Below are positions 7,949 through 15,242 of a DNA stretch of 64,000 nucleotides, piece by piece (the first letter of the stretch is position 1; the number at the start of each line of letters is the position of its first letter). Location: the NCBI GenBank assembly GCA_965277425.1, contig CBDICR010000006.1:930001-994000 (forward strand), given 5' to 3'. Below the pieces are notes generated by a model that saw only the letters and a program-made list of their open reading frames with translations, did not search any database and had not been told where the DNA came from. Both the position numbers and the translations under genes were made by a program. Source of the DNA: Poindextera sp965277425 (GTDB taxonomy: Bacteria; Pseudomonadota; Alphaproteobacteria; Caulobacterales; Caulobacteraceae).

Positions 7949-8820
7949 GCGGCGACCGCCTGGGCGCGGATGGCGGCGTCGATCTCGACCAGGCGCCCGG
8001 CCTGGTCGAGGTGCAGCCGCTCGGCCAGCCGGCCTTCCACCTGCAACGCGCCCTTCGTCTTGTTCTCGGGCCGGGCGTAGGCGGCGATCACCGCCCGCGC
8101 CCAGGCGACCTCGTCCGGGTCGGGCGAGAAGAGCCGGTTAGCCGCCTCGATCTGGTTGGGGTGGATCAGGGTCTTGCCGTCGAAGCCGATGTCGGCGGCC
8201 TGGCGGCAATGGGCTTCGAGCAGAGCGGCGTCGTCGATGGCGTTGGTGACGCTGTCGAGGATGGCCAGGCCATGGGCGCGGGCGGCCGCCACGGCCAAGC
8301 TGAGGATCGGCAGGTGCGGGGCGCGGTCGGGCGTCTGGCGGCCTCCCATGGCCTTGGCCAGATCGTTCAGCCCGATCGCCCAGCAGGTCAGCCGGCTGGT
8401 GTGCGCCGCCTGGGCGATGGCCTTCAGGTCGAGAACGCAGGCCGGGGTCTCGATCATCGCCCAGAGCGCGGTCCGCGCCGGCGCCGCGGCGATGGCCGCG
8501 TCATAGGCGGCGATGTCGTCCGGGCCGTTCACCTTGGGGACTAGGATGGCGTCGGGCCCGGCCGCCGCCGCCGCCGCCAGGTCATCGGCCCCCCAGGGCG
8601 TATCCAGGCCGTTGCAGCGGACGATCAGTTCGCGGCCGCCAAAGCCGCCTGCGGCGACCGCGGCCACGGCCTGGGCGCGGGCCTGCGGCTTGGCGTCCGG
8701 CGCAACGGCGTCCTCAAGGTCGAAGATGATGGCGTCGCAGGCGAGTTGGCGCGCCTTTTCGATGGCCCGCGCATTGGAAGCCGGCATGTAGAGGACGCTG
8801 CGACGAGGGCGGTGGGCCAT
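7945..8820 (-). CDS. HpcH/HpaI aldolase / citrate lyase beta-like CoA ester lyase
   Basis: A 291-aa TIM-barrel lyase of the CitE-like family, which cleaves or hydrolyses beta-hydroxyacyl-CoA esters such as malyl-CoA or methylmalyl-CoA with Mg2+. Key segments are RSVLYMPASN at the N-terminus, DAIIFDLEDAVAPDAK, the arginine strand ELIVRCNGLDTPWG, ALWAMIETPACVLDL (metal-binding Glu) and DGKTLIHPNQIEAAN near the end. The ATG at 8820 is used because the family begins right there; the open frame runs much further but upstream residues look non-coding. It is divergent from the GH18/deacetylase/GT2 gene. The substrate is not decidable from sequence. Confidence 0.9.
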   Translation of the reverse strand: MAHRPRRSVLYMPASNARAIEKARQLACDAIIFDLEDAVAPDAKPQARAQAVAAVAAGGFGGRELIVRCNGLDTPWGADDLAAAAAAGPDAILVPKVNGPDDIAAYDAAIAAAPARTALWAMIETPACVLDLKAIAQAAHTSRLTCWAIGLNDLAKAMGGRQTPDRAPHLPILSLAVAAARAHGLAILDSVTNAIDDAALLEAHCRQAADIGFDGKTLIHPNQIEAANRLFSPDPDEVAWARAVIAAYARPENKTKGALQVEGRLAERLHLDQAGRLVEIDAAIRAQAVAA

Positions 8821-8914
8821 GATGGACCATTTGTCGCGCGCGTCCGCGTCCGGCGCAACCGCTGCGAAAGCCGGGGGTCTTGCTTCAGCCACCGGGGTTC
8901 GGCACACCAAGCCC

Positions 8915-11900
8915 ATGCCGCCTGCGCCGGATCCGTCTTCCGATCCCTTCATCTTCCATGATCCGACGGGGCGCCGCGCGCGGCGGGCGGGGCAGTTTGG
9001 CGGGCTTTTGCTGTCTTTGCTGGCCGCGATCGTCGCCGGCTTCCTGATCACCCTGGCGCTGGCGCCGCCCTTGCCCGATGTCGAGCTGCGCGACCCGCGC
9101 GTGCTGCAGGGTCTGCACGTCGAAAACGCCAAGCGGCTGAAGGGAAAGCCGCCCTGGACGCATATCGGCCGGCCGCGCGCGCCCGGCTCCAACCGCGCCC
9201 TGAAGGCGCTGACCCTCGGCTTCTATGTGAGCTGGGACCCCGATTCCCGCGCCTCGCTTTCCCAGCATATCGGCCAGCTGGACGTCGTCGCGCCGCAATG
9301 GTTCGCGCTGAAGGACACGACCGGCGATCTCGACATCACCGACGACCCGCAGGCCGTCGCCCTGATCGCCAGCCAGCCGCATCCGCCGGCGGTGCTGCCC
9401 GTCATCCACAACGCCCATGCGGACCTGTTCGACACCGCCCTGGCCGATGGGCTTTTGCTGCATCCGGCCGCCCAGGACAGGCTGGTCGCCACCCTGGTCG
9501 CCCAGGCGCAGCAGCATGGCTACGCCGGCTATGTCTTCGACCTGGAGAACATGTCGCCCAATGCGGTGAAAGCCTATCCGGGCCTGCTGGCCAAGGCGCG
9601 CGCGGCCTTGAAGCCGCTCGGCCGCGAGGTCTGGGTCACCGCGCCGTTCGATGACGACGACTGGCCGCTGAAGGCGCTGCAGGCCAATTCCGACAGCCTG
9701 ATCCTGATGGCCTATGACGAGCACTGGATGACCGGCAGGGCGGGACCGCCGGCCGGCGAGGACTGGTTCGAAAAATACCTGAACTCGCGCCTGTCCATGC
9801 TCGATCCGTCCCATACGATCCTGGCCTTCGGCGCCTATGGCTACAATTGGACCGACGCGGATGCGTCCGGTCAGGGCCGCGCCGACGCGGTCACCTTCCA
9901 CGAGGCGATCCAGGCGGCGCACGACAGCGACGTCGATATCGAGATGGACGACAATGCGCTGAATCCGCACTACGAATACATTGAGGACGGCCGCAAGCAT
10001 GACGTCTGGTTCCTCGACGCCACCACCACCTTCAACCAGATCAAGGTCACCGATCCCTGGCGGGTGCGCGGCTACGGCCTGTGGCGTCTGGGATCGGAGG
10101 ACCCGGGCGTCTGGAGCCTGTTCGGCAAGCCCTATGGCGACATTTCCGCCGCGGGGCTGATCAACCTGGCGCCGGGCGGCTCGGTCGATTTCAACGGCAC
10201 CGGCGAAATCCTCCGCGTCACCGCCACGCCCAAGCCCGGCAAGCGCACCCTGACCTTCGACCCCGACACCGGACTGATCGCCGACGAGCATTATGACCAG
10301 CTGCCGACCTCCTACGTGATCGACCGCTATGGCGCCCATCCCGGCTGGGTGGCTCTGACCTTCGATGACGGGCCGGATTCGCACTGGACGCCGAAGATCT
10401 TGCAGATCCTGGAAGACAAGCAGGCGCCGGCGACCTTCTTCATCATCGGCCAGAACATGCAGTCGCACCCCGGGCTGGTGAAGCGGGAGGTGAACGACGG
10501 CATGCTGTTGGGCAGCCACACCTATACCCACCCCAATATCGCGGTGCTGCCGCACGGCTGGGCCGATGTGGAGCTGAACGCCAACCAGAGGCTTTTCGAG
10601 GTGGTCTCCGGCCGGGACTTCCGCCTGTTCCGGCCGCCCTATTTCGGAGACGCCGAGCCGTCGACGCCGGCCGAGGTCAACCCGCTGGTGACGGCGCAGA
10701 AACTTGGCTACCTGATCGTCGGCCTGCGCGTCGATCCGGGCGACTGGAAGCGGCCGTCGGCCGCGGCGATCGTGCAGAGCACGCTGGACCAGCTGGCGCG
10801 CGACGATCCGGAAACGGGTCACTCGTCGATCGTCCTGCTGCACGATTCCGGCGGCGACCGCAGGCACACGGTCGAAGCCCTGCCCACCCTGATCGACCAG
10901 CTCCGCGCCCACGGCTACCGGCTGGTCTCGGTGGCCGACCTCATGGGCATGTCGCGCGATCAGGCCATGCCGCCCACCCATCGCAACTGGCTGGCGCTGA
11001 CGCTGGATCGCATCGGGTTCGACATCTTCCGCGAGATCACCGTGGCGCTGAATGCGCTGTTCATCACCGCGATCGTGCTCGGGGTCACGCGCCTGCTCTT
11101 CCTGGCGGTTCTGGGCCTGGCCCACCGCCGGCGCGAGGGCCGCCGCCGGCCCGCCGACCTGGACCCCAAGACCGGGCCGCTGGTCAGCGTGCTGATCCCC
11201 TGCTTCAACGAGGAAAAGGTCATCGCCTCCTCGGTCACCCGCATCCTGGAATCGAACTGGTCGCGGCTGGAGGTGATCATCCTCGACGACGGCTCGACCG
11301 ACGGCACGGCCGAAGAGGTGCGGCGGTGTTTCGGCGGCGACCCGCGCGTGCGGCTGCTCAGCTTCGCCAATGCCGGCAAGGCGCTGGCGCTCAATCGCGG
11401 CCTGGATCAGGTGCATGGCGAGATCGTCGTGGCGCTGGATGCCGACACGCTCTTTCCGCCCAACACCATCGGCCGGCTGGCGCGCTGGTTCGCCGATCCC
11501 AAGGTGGGCGCGGTGGCGGGCAATGCGCTGGTGGGCAATCGGCGCAACCTGCTGACCCGATGGCAGGCGCTGGAATATGTCACGGCGCAGAACCTGGAGC
11601 GGCGCGCGCTGGCGGCGCTGGGGGCGGTGACGGTGGTGCCGGGCGCCGTGGGCGCCTGGCGGCGCTCGGTCCTGGAGACGCTCGGCGGCTATCCCTCCGA
11701 CACGCTGGCCGAAGACCAGGACCTGACCATCGGCGCCCAGTACGCCGGCTGGCGAATCGAGTTCGATCCCGACGCGCGCGCCTATACCGAGGCGCCGGAG
11801 ACAGTGGAGGGCCTTTTGAAACAGCGCTTCCGCTGGTCGTTCGGCACCTTGCAATGCATCTGGAAGCACCGCGAGGCGACCTTCAATCGAAAACACCCGG

Positions 11901-12298
11901 TCCTGGGCTTCGTCGCCCTGCCGCAGATCTGGCTGTTCCAGATCATCCTGGCCACGGCCGCGCCGTTGGTCGACCTGGGCGTGATCTGGAGCCTGATCTC
12001 GGCCTCGATCGACCACTTCTTCCATGGCGTTGAAGCCGGCAACGACAAGCTGGTCGAGGCCCTGCTCTATTGGGCCATCTTCATCTTCGTCGACCTCTCG
12101 GCAGCGGCGCTGGGCATGTCTCTGGAAAAGCGCGCGCCCTGGTCGGACACGCCGTGGATTCCGGTGCAGCGGTTCGGCTATCGCCAGCTGATGTACTATG
12201 TGGTGGTCAAGGCGGTGATCACCGCCGTGCGCGGCCCCCGTGTCGGTTGGGGCAAGCTGGAGCGCCGCGCGACGGCCGCGATGGGATCGCGCGGCTAA
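8915..12298 (+). CDS. Fusion: GH18-like hydrolase, NodB polysaccharide deacetylase, GT2 glycosyltransferase
   Basis: A 1,127-aa membrane protein combining three enzyme-like domains. After a transmembrane anchor at about residues 28-48, residues 90-430 resemble a GH18 chitinase-like barrel with the acidic motif FDLEN near 208. Residues 475-690 are a NodB-type deacetylase: TFDDGPD near 483 and HTYTH near 535 supply the metal ligands, then RPPYFGD. After membrane segments near 705-730, residues 755-990 form a processive family-2 glycosyltransferase (DDGSTDGT, DADT, EDQDLT, QRFRW), followed by further membrane helices. By analogy with PgaB/PgaC and chitooligosaccharide systems it probably makes and trims a beta-linked N-acetylhexosamine polymer. 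ATG 8915 is preferred over an in-frame ATG at 8819 that would overlap the divergent gene. Confidence 0.88.
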   Translation: MPPAPDPSSDPFIFHDPTGRRARRAGQFGGLLLSLLAAIVAGFLITLALAPPLPDVELRDPRVLQGLHVENAKRLKGKPPWTHIGRPRAPGSNRALKALTLGFYVSWDPDSRASLSQHIGQLDVVAPQWFALKDTTGDLDITDDPQAVALIASQPHPPAVLPVIHNAHADLFDTALADGLLLHPAAQDRLVATLVAQAQQHGYAGYVFDLENMSPNAVKAYPGLLAKARAALKPLGREVWVTAPFDDDDWPLKALQANSDSLILMAYDEHWMTGRAGPPAGEDWFEKYLNSRLSMLDPSHTILAFGAYGYNWTDADASGQGRADAVTFHEAIQAAHDSDVDIEMDDNALNPHYEYIEDGRKHDVWFLDATTTFNQIKVTDPWRVRGYGLWRLGSEDPGVWSLFGKPYGDISAAGLINLAPGGSVDFNGTGEILRVTATPKPGKRTLTFDPDTGLIADEHYDQLPTSYVIDRYGAHPGWVALTFDDGPDSHWTPKILQILEDKQAPATFFIIGQNMQSHPGLVKREVNDGMLLGSHTYTHPNIAVLPHGWADVELNANQRLFEVVSGRDFRLFRPPYFGDAEPSTPAEVNPLVTAQKLGYLIVGLRVDPGDWKRPSAAAIVQSTLDQLARDDPETGHSSIVLLHDSGGDRRHTVEALPTLIDQLRAHGYRLVSVADLMGMSRDQAMPPTHRNWLALTLDRIGFDIFREITVALNALFITAIVLGVTRLLFLAVLGLAHRRREGRRRPADLDPKTGPLVSVLIPCFNEEKVIASSVTRILESNWSRLEVIILDDGSTDGTAEEVRRCFGGDPRVRLLSFANAGKALALNRGLDQVHGEIVVALDADTLFPPNTIGRLARWFADPKVGAVAGNALVGNRRNLLTRWQALEYVTAQNLERRALAALGAVTVVPGAVGAWRRSVLETLGGYPSDTLAEDQDLTIGAQYAGWRIEFDPDARAYTEAPETVEGLLKQRFRWSFGTLQCIWKHREATFNRKHPVLGFVALPQIWLFQIILATAAPLVDLGVIWSLISASIDHFFHGVEAGNDKLVEALLYWAIFIFVDLSAAALGMSLEKRAPWSDTPWIPVQRFGYRQLMYYVVVKAVITAVRGPRVGWGKLERRATAAMGSRG

Positions 12299-12395
12299 AA
12301 GCCGGGCTGCGCCGTTGCGGCCTGTCGCCCTCAACGCCTATAACCCCGCGACCTCGCCCTGGCGGGAGCAGACCTGGAAGGGACCGGCGTTTCCC

Positions 12396-13559
12396 ATGAA
12401 CATCCACGAGCATCAGGCCAAGGCCGTCCTGAAGGATTTCGGCGTTCCCGTGCCGCGCGGCTTTGCGGCCTTCTCGGTCGACGAGGCGGTGCAGGCGGCG
12501 GAAAAGCTCGGCGGGCCGGTCTGGGTGGTCAAGGCGCAGATCCACGCCGGCGGCCGCGGCAAGGGCGGCGGCGTCAAGATCGCCAAGTCGGTCGACGATG
12601 TCCGCGGCATGGCCGAGGCCATGCTGAGCATGACCCTGGTCACCCACCAGACGGGTCCCAAGGGGCGGCTGGTGCGTCGGCTCTATATCGAAGAGGGCGC
12701 CAATATCGCGCGCGAACTCTACGTCTCCCTGCTGGTCGATCGTGAAACCAGCCGCGTGGCGGTCGTCGCCTCGACCGAAGGCGGGATGGACATCGAGGAG
12801 GTGGCCCATTCGACGCCTGAAAAGATCATCACCTTCACCATCGATCCGGCCACCGGCGTCTTCCCGCACCACGCGCTGGCCCTGGCCAAGGCGCTGAACC
12901 TGACCGGCGATGCCGCCAAGCAGGCGCGCAGCCTGTTGCCGGCGCTCTACAAGGCCTTCGTCGAGAAGGACATGAGCCTGCTCGAGGTCAATCCGCTGAT
13001 CGTCACGGCCGACGACAAGCTGGTGGTGCTCGACGCCAAGATGGGCTTCGACGACAACGCCCTCTATCGCCACGACGACATCCGTGCGCTGCGCGACGAG
13101 ACCGAGGAGGACGAGAAGGAGATCGAGGCCTCGAAATACGATCTCTCCTACATCGCGCTGGACGGCGAGATCGGCTGCATGGTCAACGGCGCGGGCCTGG
13201 CCATGGCGACCATGGACATTATCCGGCTCTATGGCGCGGCGCCGGCCAACTTCCTCGACGTCGGCGGCGGCGCCTCGAAGGAAAAGGTGGCGGCGGCCTT
13301 CAAGATCATCACCGCCGACCCGAACGTCAAAGGCATCCTGGTCAATATCTTTGGCGGCATCATGCGCTGCGACATCATCGCCGAGGGCGTCGTCGAGGCG
13401 GTCAAGGAGATGGGCCTGAAGGTGCCGCTGGTGGTCCGGCTCGAAGGCACCAATGTCGAGCTCGGCAAAAAGATCATCGGCGAGAGCGGCCTGAACGTCA
13501 TCGCCGCCAACGACCTCGCCGACGGAGCGGAGAAGATCGTCAAGGCCGTGCGCGGCTAA
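12396..13559 (+). CDS. sucC: Succinyl-CoA synthetase beta subunit
   Basis: The beta subunit of succinate-CoA ligase, which with SucD converts succinyl-CoA to succinate and makes ATP or GTP. The 387-aa protein starts at the ATG at 12396 with the diagnostic MNIHEHQAKAVLKDFGVPVP and has a normal length. The ATP-grasp region includes VWVVKAQIHAGGRGKGGGVK and the C-terminal subunit-interface domain has FLDVGGGASKEKV and VNIFGGIMRCDIIAEG. A frame opening at 12240 is longer but non-conserved. Unusually, the next genes are a toxin-antitoxin pair rather than sucD, which follows about 730 bases downstream. Confidence 0.97.
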   Translation: MNIHEHQAKAVLKDFGVPVPRGFAAFSVDEAVQAAEKLGGPVWVVKAQIHAGGRGKGGGVKIAKSVDDVRGMAEAMLSMTLVTHQTGPKGRLVRRLYIEEGANIARELYVSLLVDRETSRVAVVASTEGGMDIEEVAHSTPEKIITFTIDPATGVFPHHALALAKALNLTGDAAKQARSLLPALYKAFVEKDMSLLEVNPLIVTADDKLVVLDAKMGFDDNALYRHDDIRALRDETEEDEKEIEASKYDLSYIALDGEIGCMVNGAGLAMATMDIIRLYGAAPANFLDVGGGASKEKVAAAFKIITADPNVKGILVNIFGGIMRCDIIAEGVVEAVKEMGLKVPLVVRLEGTNVELGKKIIGESGLNVIAANDLADGAEKIVKAVRG

Positions 13560-13584
13560 TGGCGATCTTGCGTTCGCGCCGTGC

Positions 13585-13603
13585 TTACACATATCCTGTG
13601 TAA
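13585..13603. promoter_or_regulatory. Perfect inverted repeat, probable operator of vapBC-1
   Basis: TTACACA and TGTGTAA form a perfect 7-bp inverted repeat separated by TATCC, ending 15 bases before the antitoxin start codon. It lies where a VapB antitoxin normally binds to repress its own operon. The half-site TGTGTA recurs at the third vapBC (28484-28513). Confidence 0.65.
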
Positions 13604-13618
13604 CTGTGGAGGCGCTGC

Positions 13619-13903
13619 ATGAAGAACATCACCCTGGCCATGGATGACGATGTGCTGGTCAAGGCGCGGCGGCGGGCGGCGGAGAAGGGCGCCACGCTCA
13701 ACGCCGTGGTGCGCGAGTATCTGACCCGCATCGCCAACGAGGACGACGAGATCGCGCGCGCCCGGCAGGCCCTGTTCAGCCTGGCCGAGACCTCCGAAGC
13801 CCGGCTGGGCCCCGACTACGAATTCAACCGCGAGGCGCTGCATGACCGGCCTGTGCTTCATCGACACCAACGTGGTGATCTACGCGGCGGCGGCCAGAAC
13901 TGA
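13619..13903 (+). CDS. Ribbon-helix-helix type antitoxin of VapBC-like module 1
   Basis: A 94-aa protein whose first 40 residues (ITLAMDDDVLVKARRRAAEK, then TLNAVVREYL) have the ribbon-helix-helix layout of VapB/CopG-type antitoxins: a beta strand, helix A and helix B. It should bind DNA as a dimer at the inverted repeat just upstream and neutralise the PIN toxin through its C-terminus. GTGGAGG precedes the ATG. The frame overlaps the toxin gene by 62 bases; family members usually stop around FNREALHDR, so the last 20 or so residues look like an extension after loss of an older stop codon. It sits between sucC and sucD. Confidence 0.8.
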   Translation: MKNITLAMDDDVLVKARRRAAEKGATLNAVVREYLTRIANEDDEIARARQALFSLAETSEARLGPDYEFNREALHDRPVLHRHQRGDLRGGGQN

Positions 13904-14261
13904 CGACCCGGCCAAGTATGAGCGAGCGCGGGATATCCTTGTGGGAAGAGACCTTTGTCTCTCCGCCCAGGTGCTGCAGGAGTTCTTCGTCAACGTAACC
14001 AGAAAGCTGGGCGCTCCCCTTTCCGTGGCCGAGGCCTTACAGTGGATCGATCGGCTCTGCGCCTTTCCCTGCGCCGACATCGACCAGCGGCTGGTCAAGG
14101 CGGCTATTCTGCTTTCCGAACGCTATCGCATCGCCTATTGGGATGCCGCCATCATCGCGGCGGCCGAGCGACTTTCGGCGGACGTGCTCTACTCGGAAGA
14201 CCTCAGCCATGGCCAGATATATGGCTCCGTGCGCGTGGAGAACCCCTTTGCCGCCGCCTGA
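13842..14261 (+). CDS. PIN-domain toxin (VapC-like) of module 1
   Basis: A 139-aa PIN-domain ribonuclease, the toxin of a type II toxin-antitoxin pair; such proteins cleave tRNA or rRNA when free of antitoxin. The acidic active-site residues are visible: Asp8 in FIDTNVV, Glu47 in VLQEFFV, Asp101 in YWDAAIIAAA and Asp120 in YSEDLSHG. The gene starts inside the antitoxin frame, whose GAGG acts as ribosome binding site. It ends 27 bases before sucD, so sucD must be transcribed through or just after it. Base composition is slightly more AT-rich than the surrounding suc genes, which fits acquisition by transfer. Confidence 0.88.
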   Translation: MTGLCFIDTNVVIYAAAARTDDPAKYERARDILVGRDLCLSAQVLQEFFVNVTRKLGAPLSVAEALQWIDRLCAFPCADIDQRLVKAAILLSERYRIAYWDAAIIAAAERLSADVLYSEDLSHGQIYGSVRVENPFAAA

Positions 14262-14288
14262 TCCAAGCGACCATTGAAGCGAGTTTAG

Positions 14289-15167
14289 ATGTCCATCCTC
14301 ATCGACAAGTCGACCAAGGTGATCTGCCAGGGCATTACCGGCGCCCAGGGCACCTTCCATACCGAACAGGCCATCGCCTTCGGAACCCAGATGGTCGGAG
14401 GCACCTCGCCGGGCAAGGGCGGCGCGACCCACCTTGGCCTGCCGGTCTACGACACGGTGGCCGAGGCCGTGCACATGACCGGCGCCACGGCCAGCGTCAT
14501 GTACGTGCCGCCGCCCTTCGCGGCCGACGCCATCCTGGAGGCGATCGACGCCGAGATCGCGCTGATCGTCTGCATCACCGAGGGCATACCGGTGGCCGAC
14601 ATGGTTAAGGTCAAACGCTCCCTGAGCGGCTCGAAATCGCGGCTGATCGGGCCCAACTGCCCCGGCGTTTTGACGCCCGAGCAGTGCAAGATCGGCATCA
14701 TGCCAGGAAACATCTTCAAGACGGGATCGGTGGGCGTTGTCTCGCGCTCCGGCACGCTTACCTATGAGGCCGTGTTCCAAACAACCCATGTGGGCCTTGG
14801 CCAATCGACCGCCGTCGGCATCGGCGGCGACCCCGTCAAGGGCACCGAGTTCATCGAGATCCTGGAAATGTTTCTGGCCGACGAGCAGACCCAATCGATC
14901 GTCATGATCGGTGAAATCGGCGGCTCGGCCGAAGAAGATGCGGCCGACTTCATTAAGCATTCCAAGGTTAAGAAACCCATGGTCGGTTTCATCGCCGGGC
15001 GCACCGCGCCTCCCGGCCGCCGTATGGGCCACGCTGGCGCCATTATTTCGGGCGGTAAGGGCGGCGCGGAGGACAAGATCGCGGCCATGGAAGCGGCCGG
15101 GATCAAGGTGTCGCCTTCACCGGCGGCTCTGGGGGAAACCCTGGTAAACGTGCTGAAAGGCGCCTGA
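14289..15167 (+). CDS. sucD: Succinyl-CoA synthetase alpha subunit
   Basis: The alpha subunit binds CoA and carries the phosphohistidine intermediate of succinyl-CoA synthetase. At 292 aa it has the family length. It begins MSILIDKSTKVICQGITG, has a CoA-binding segment GGTSPGKGGATHLGLPVY, a pair of signature motifs SRSGTLTYE and GPNCPGVLTP, and the active-site His (about 248) in MGHAGAIISGGKGGAEDKI. Its partner sucC lies upstream, with the vapBC-1 module in between. Only about 27 bases separate it from the toxin gene, so its own promoter would have to lie within vapBC or upstream of it. Confidence 0.97.
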   Translation: MSILIDKSTKVICQGITGAQGTFHTEQAIAFGTQMVGGTSPGKGGATHLGLPVYDTVAEAVHMTGATASVMYVPPPFAADAILEAIDAEIALIVCITEGIPVADMVKVKRSLSGSKSRLIGPNCPGVLTPEQCKIGIMPGNIFKTGSVGVVSRSGTLTYEAVFQTTHVGLGQSTAVGIGGDPVKGTEFIEILEMFLADEQTQSIVMIGEIGGSAEEDAADFIKHSKVKKPMVGFIAGRTAPPGRRMGHAGAIISGGKGGAEDKIAAMEAAGIKVSPSPAALGETLVNVLKGA

Positions 15168-15198
15168 CGCAATCGGGCGAAAAGGGCGGTTCCGCGCT

Positions 15199-15230
15199 CG
15201 GCTTTTTAGAAAGCTCCGGCGGAAAAGCCG
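15199..15230. other. Inverted repeat in the sucD-sucA spacer
   Basis: CGGCTTTT at 15199-15206 and AAAAGCCG at 15223-15230 are perfect inverted copies with a 16-base spacer, located 12 bases before sucA. The RNA could form a hairpin adjoining the sucA ribosome-binding region. It could modulate translation, act as a weak attenuator, or simply be chance. Confidence 0.35.
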
Positions 15231-15242
15231 GGAACGGAGACA

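Noticed and set aside
8885..12334. 1,149-codon minus-strand ORF opposite the GH18/deacetylase/GT2 gene
   Set aside because: Antisense shadow caused by high GC; low-complexity Arg/Gly/Gln sequence, no domain, and the plus strand is clearly coding.
14947..14970. Two TTAA boxes resembling a CtrA site inside sucD
   Set aside because: Spacing is 11 rather than 7 bases and it is inside a coding region.
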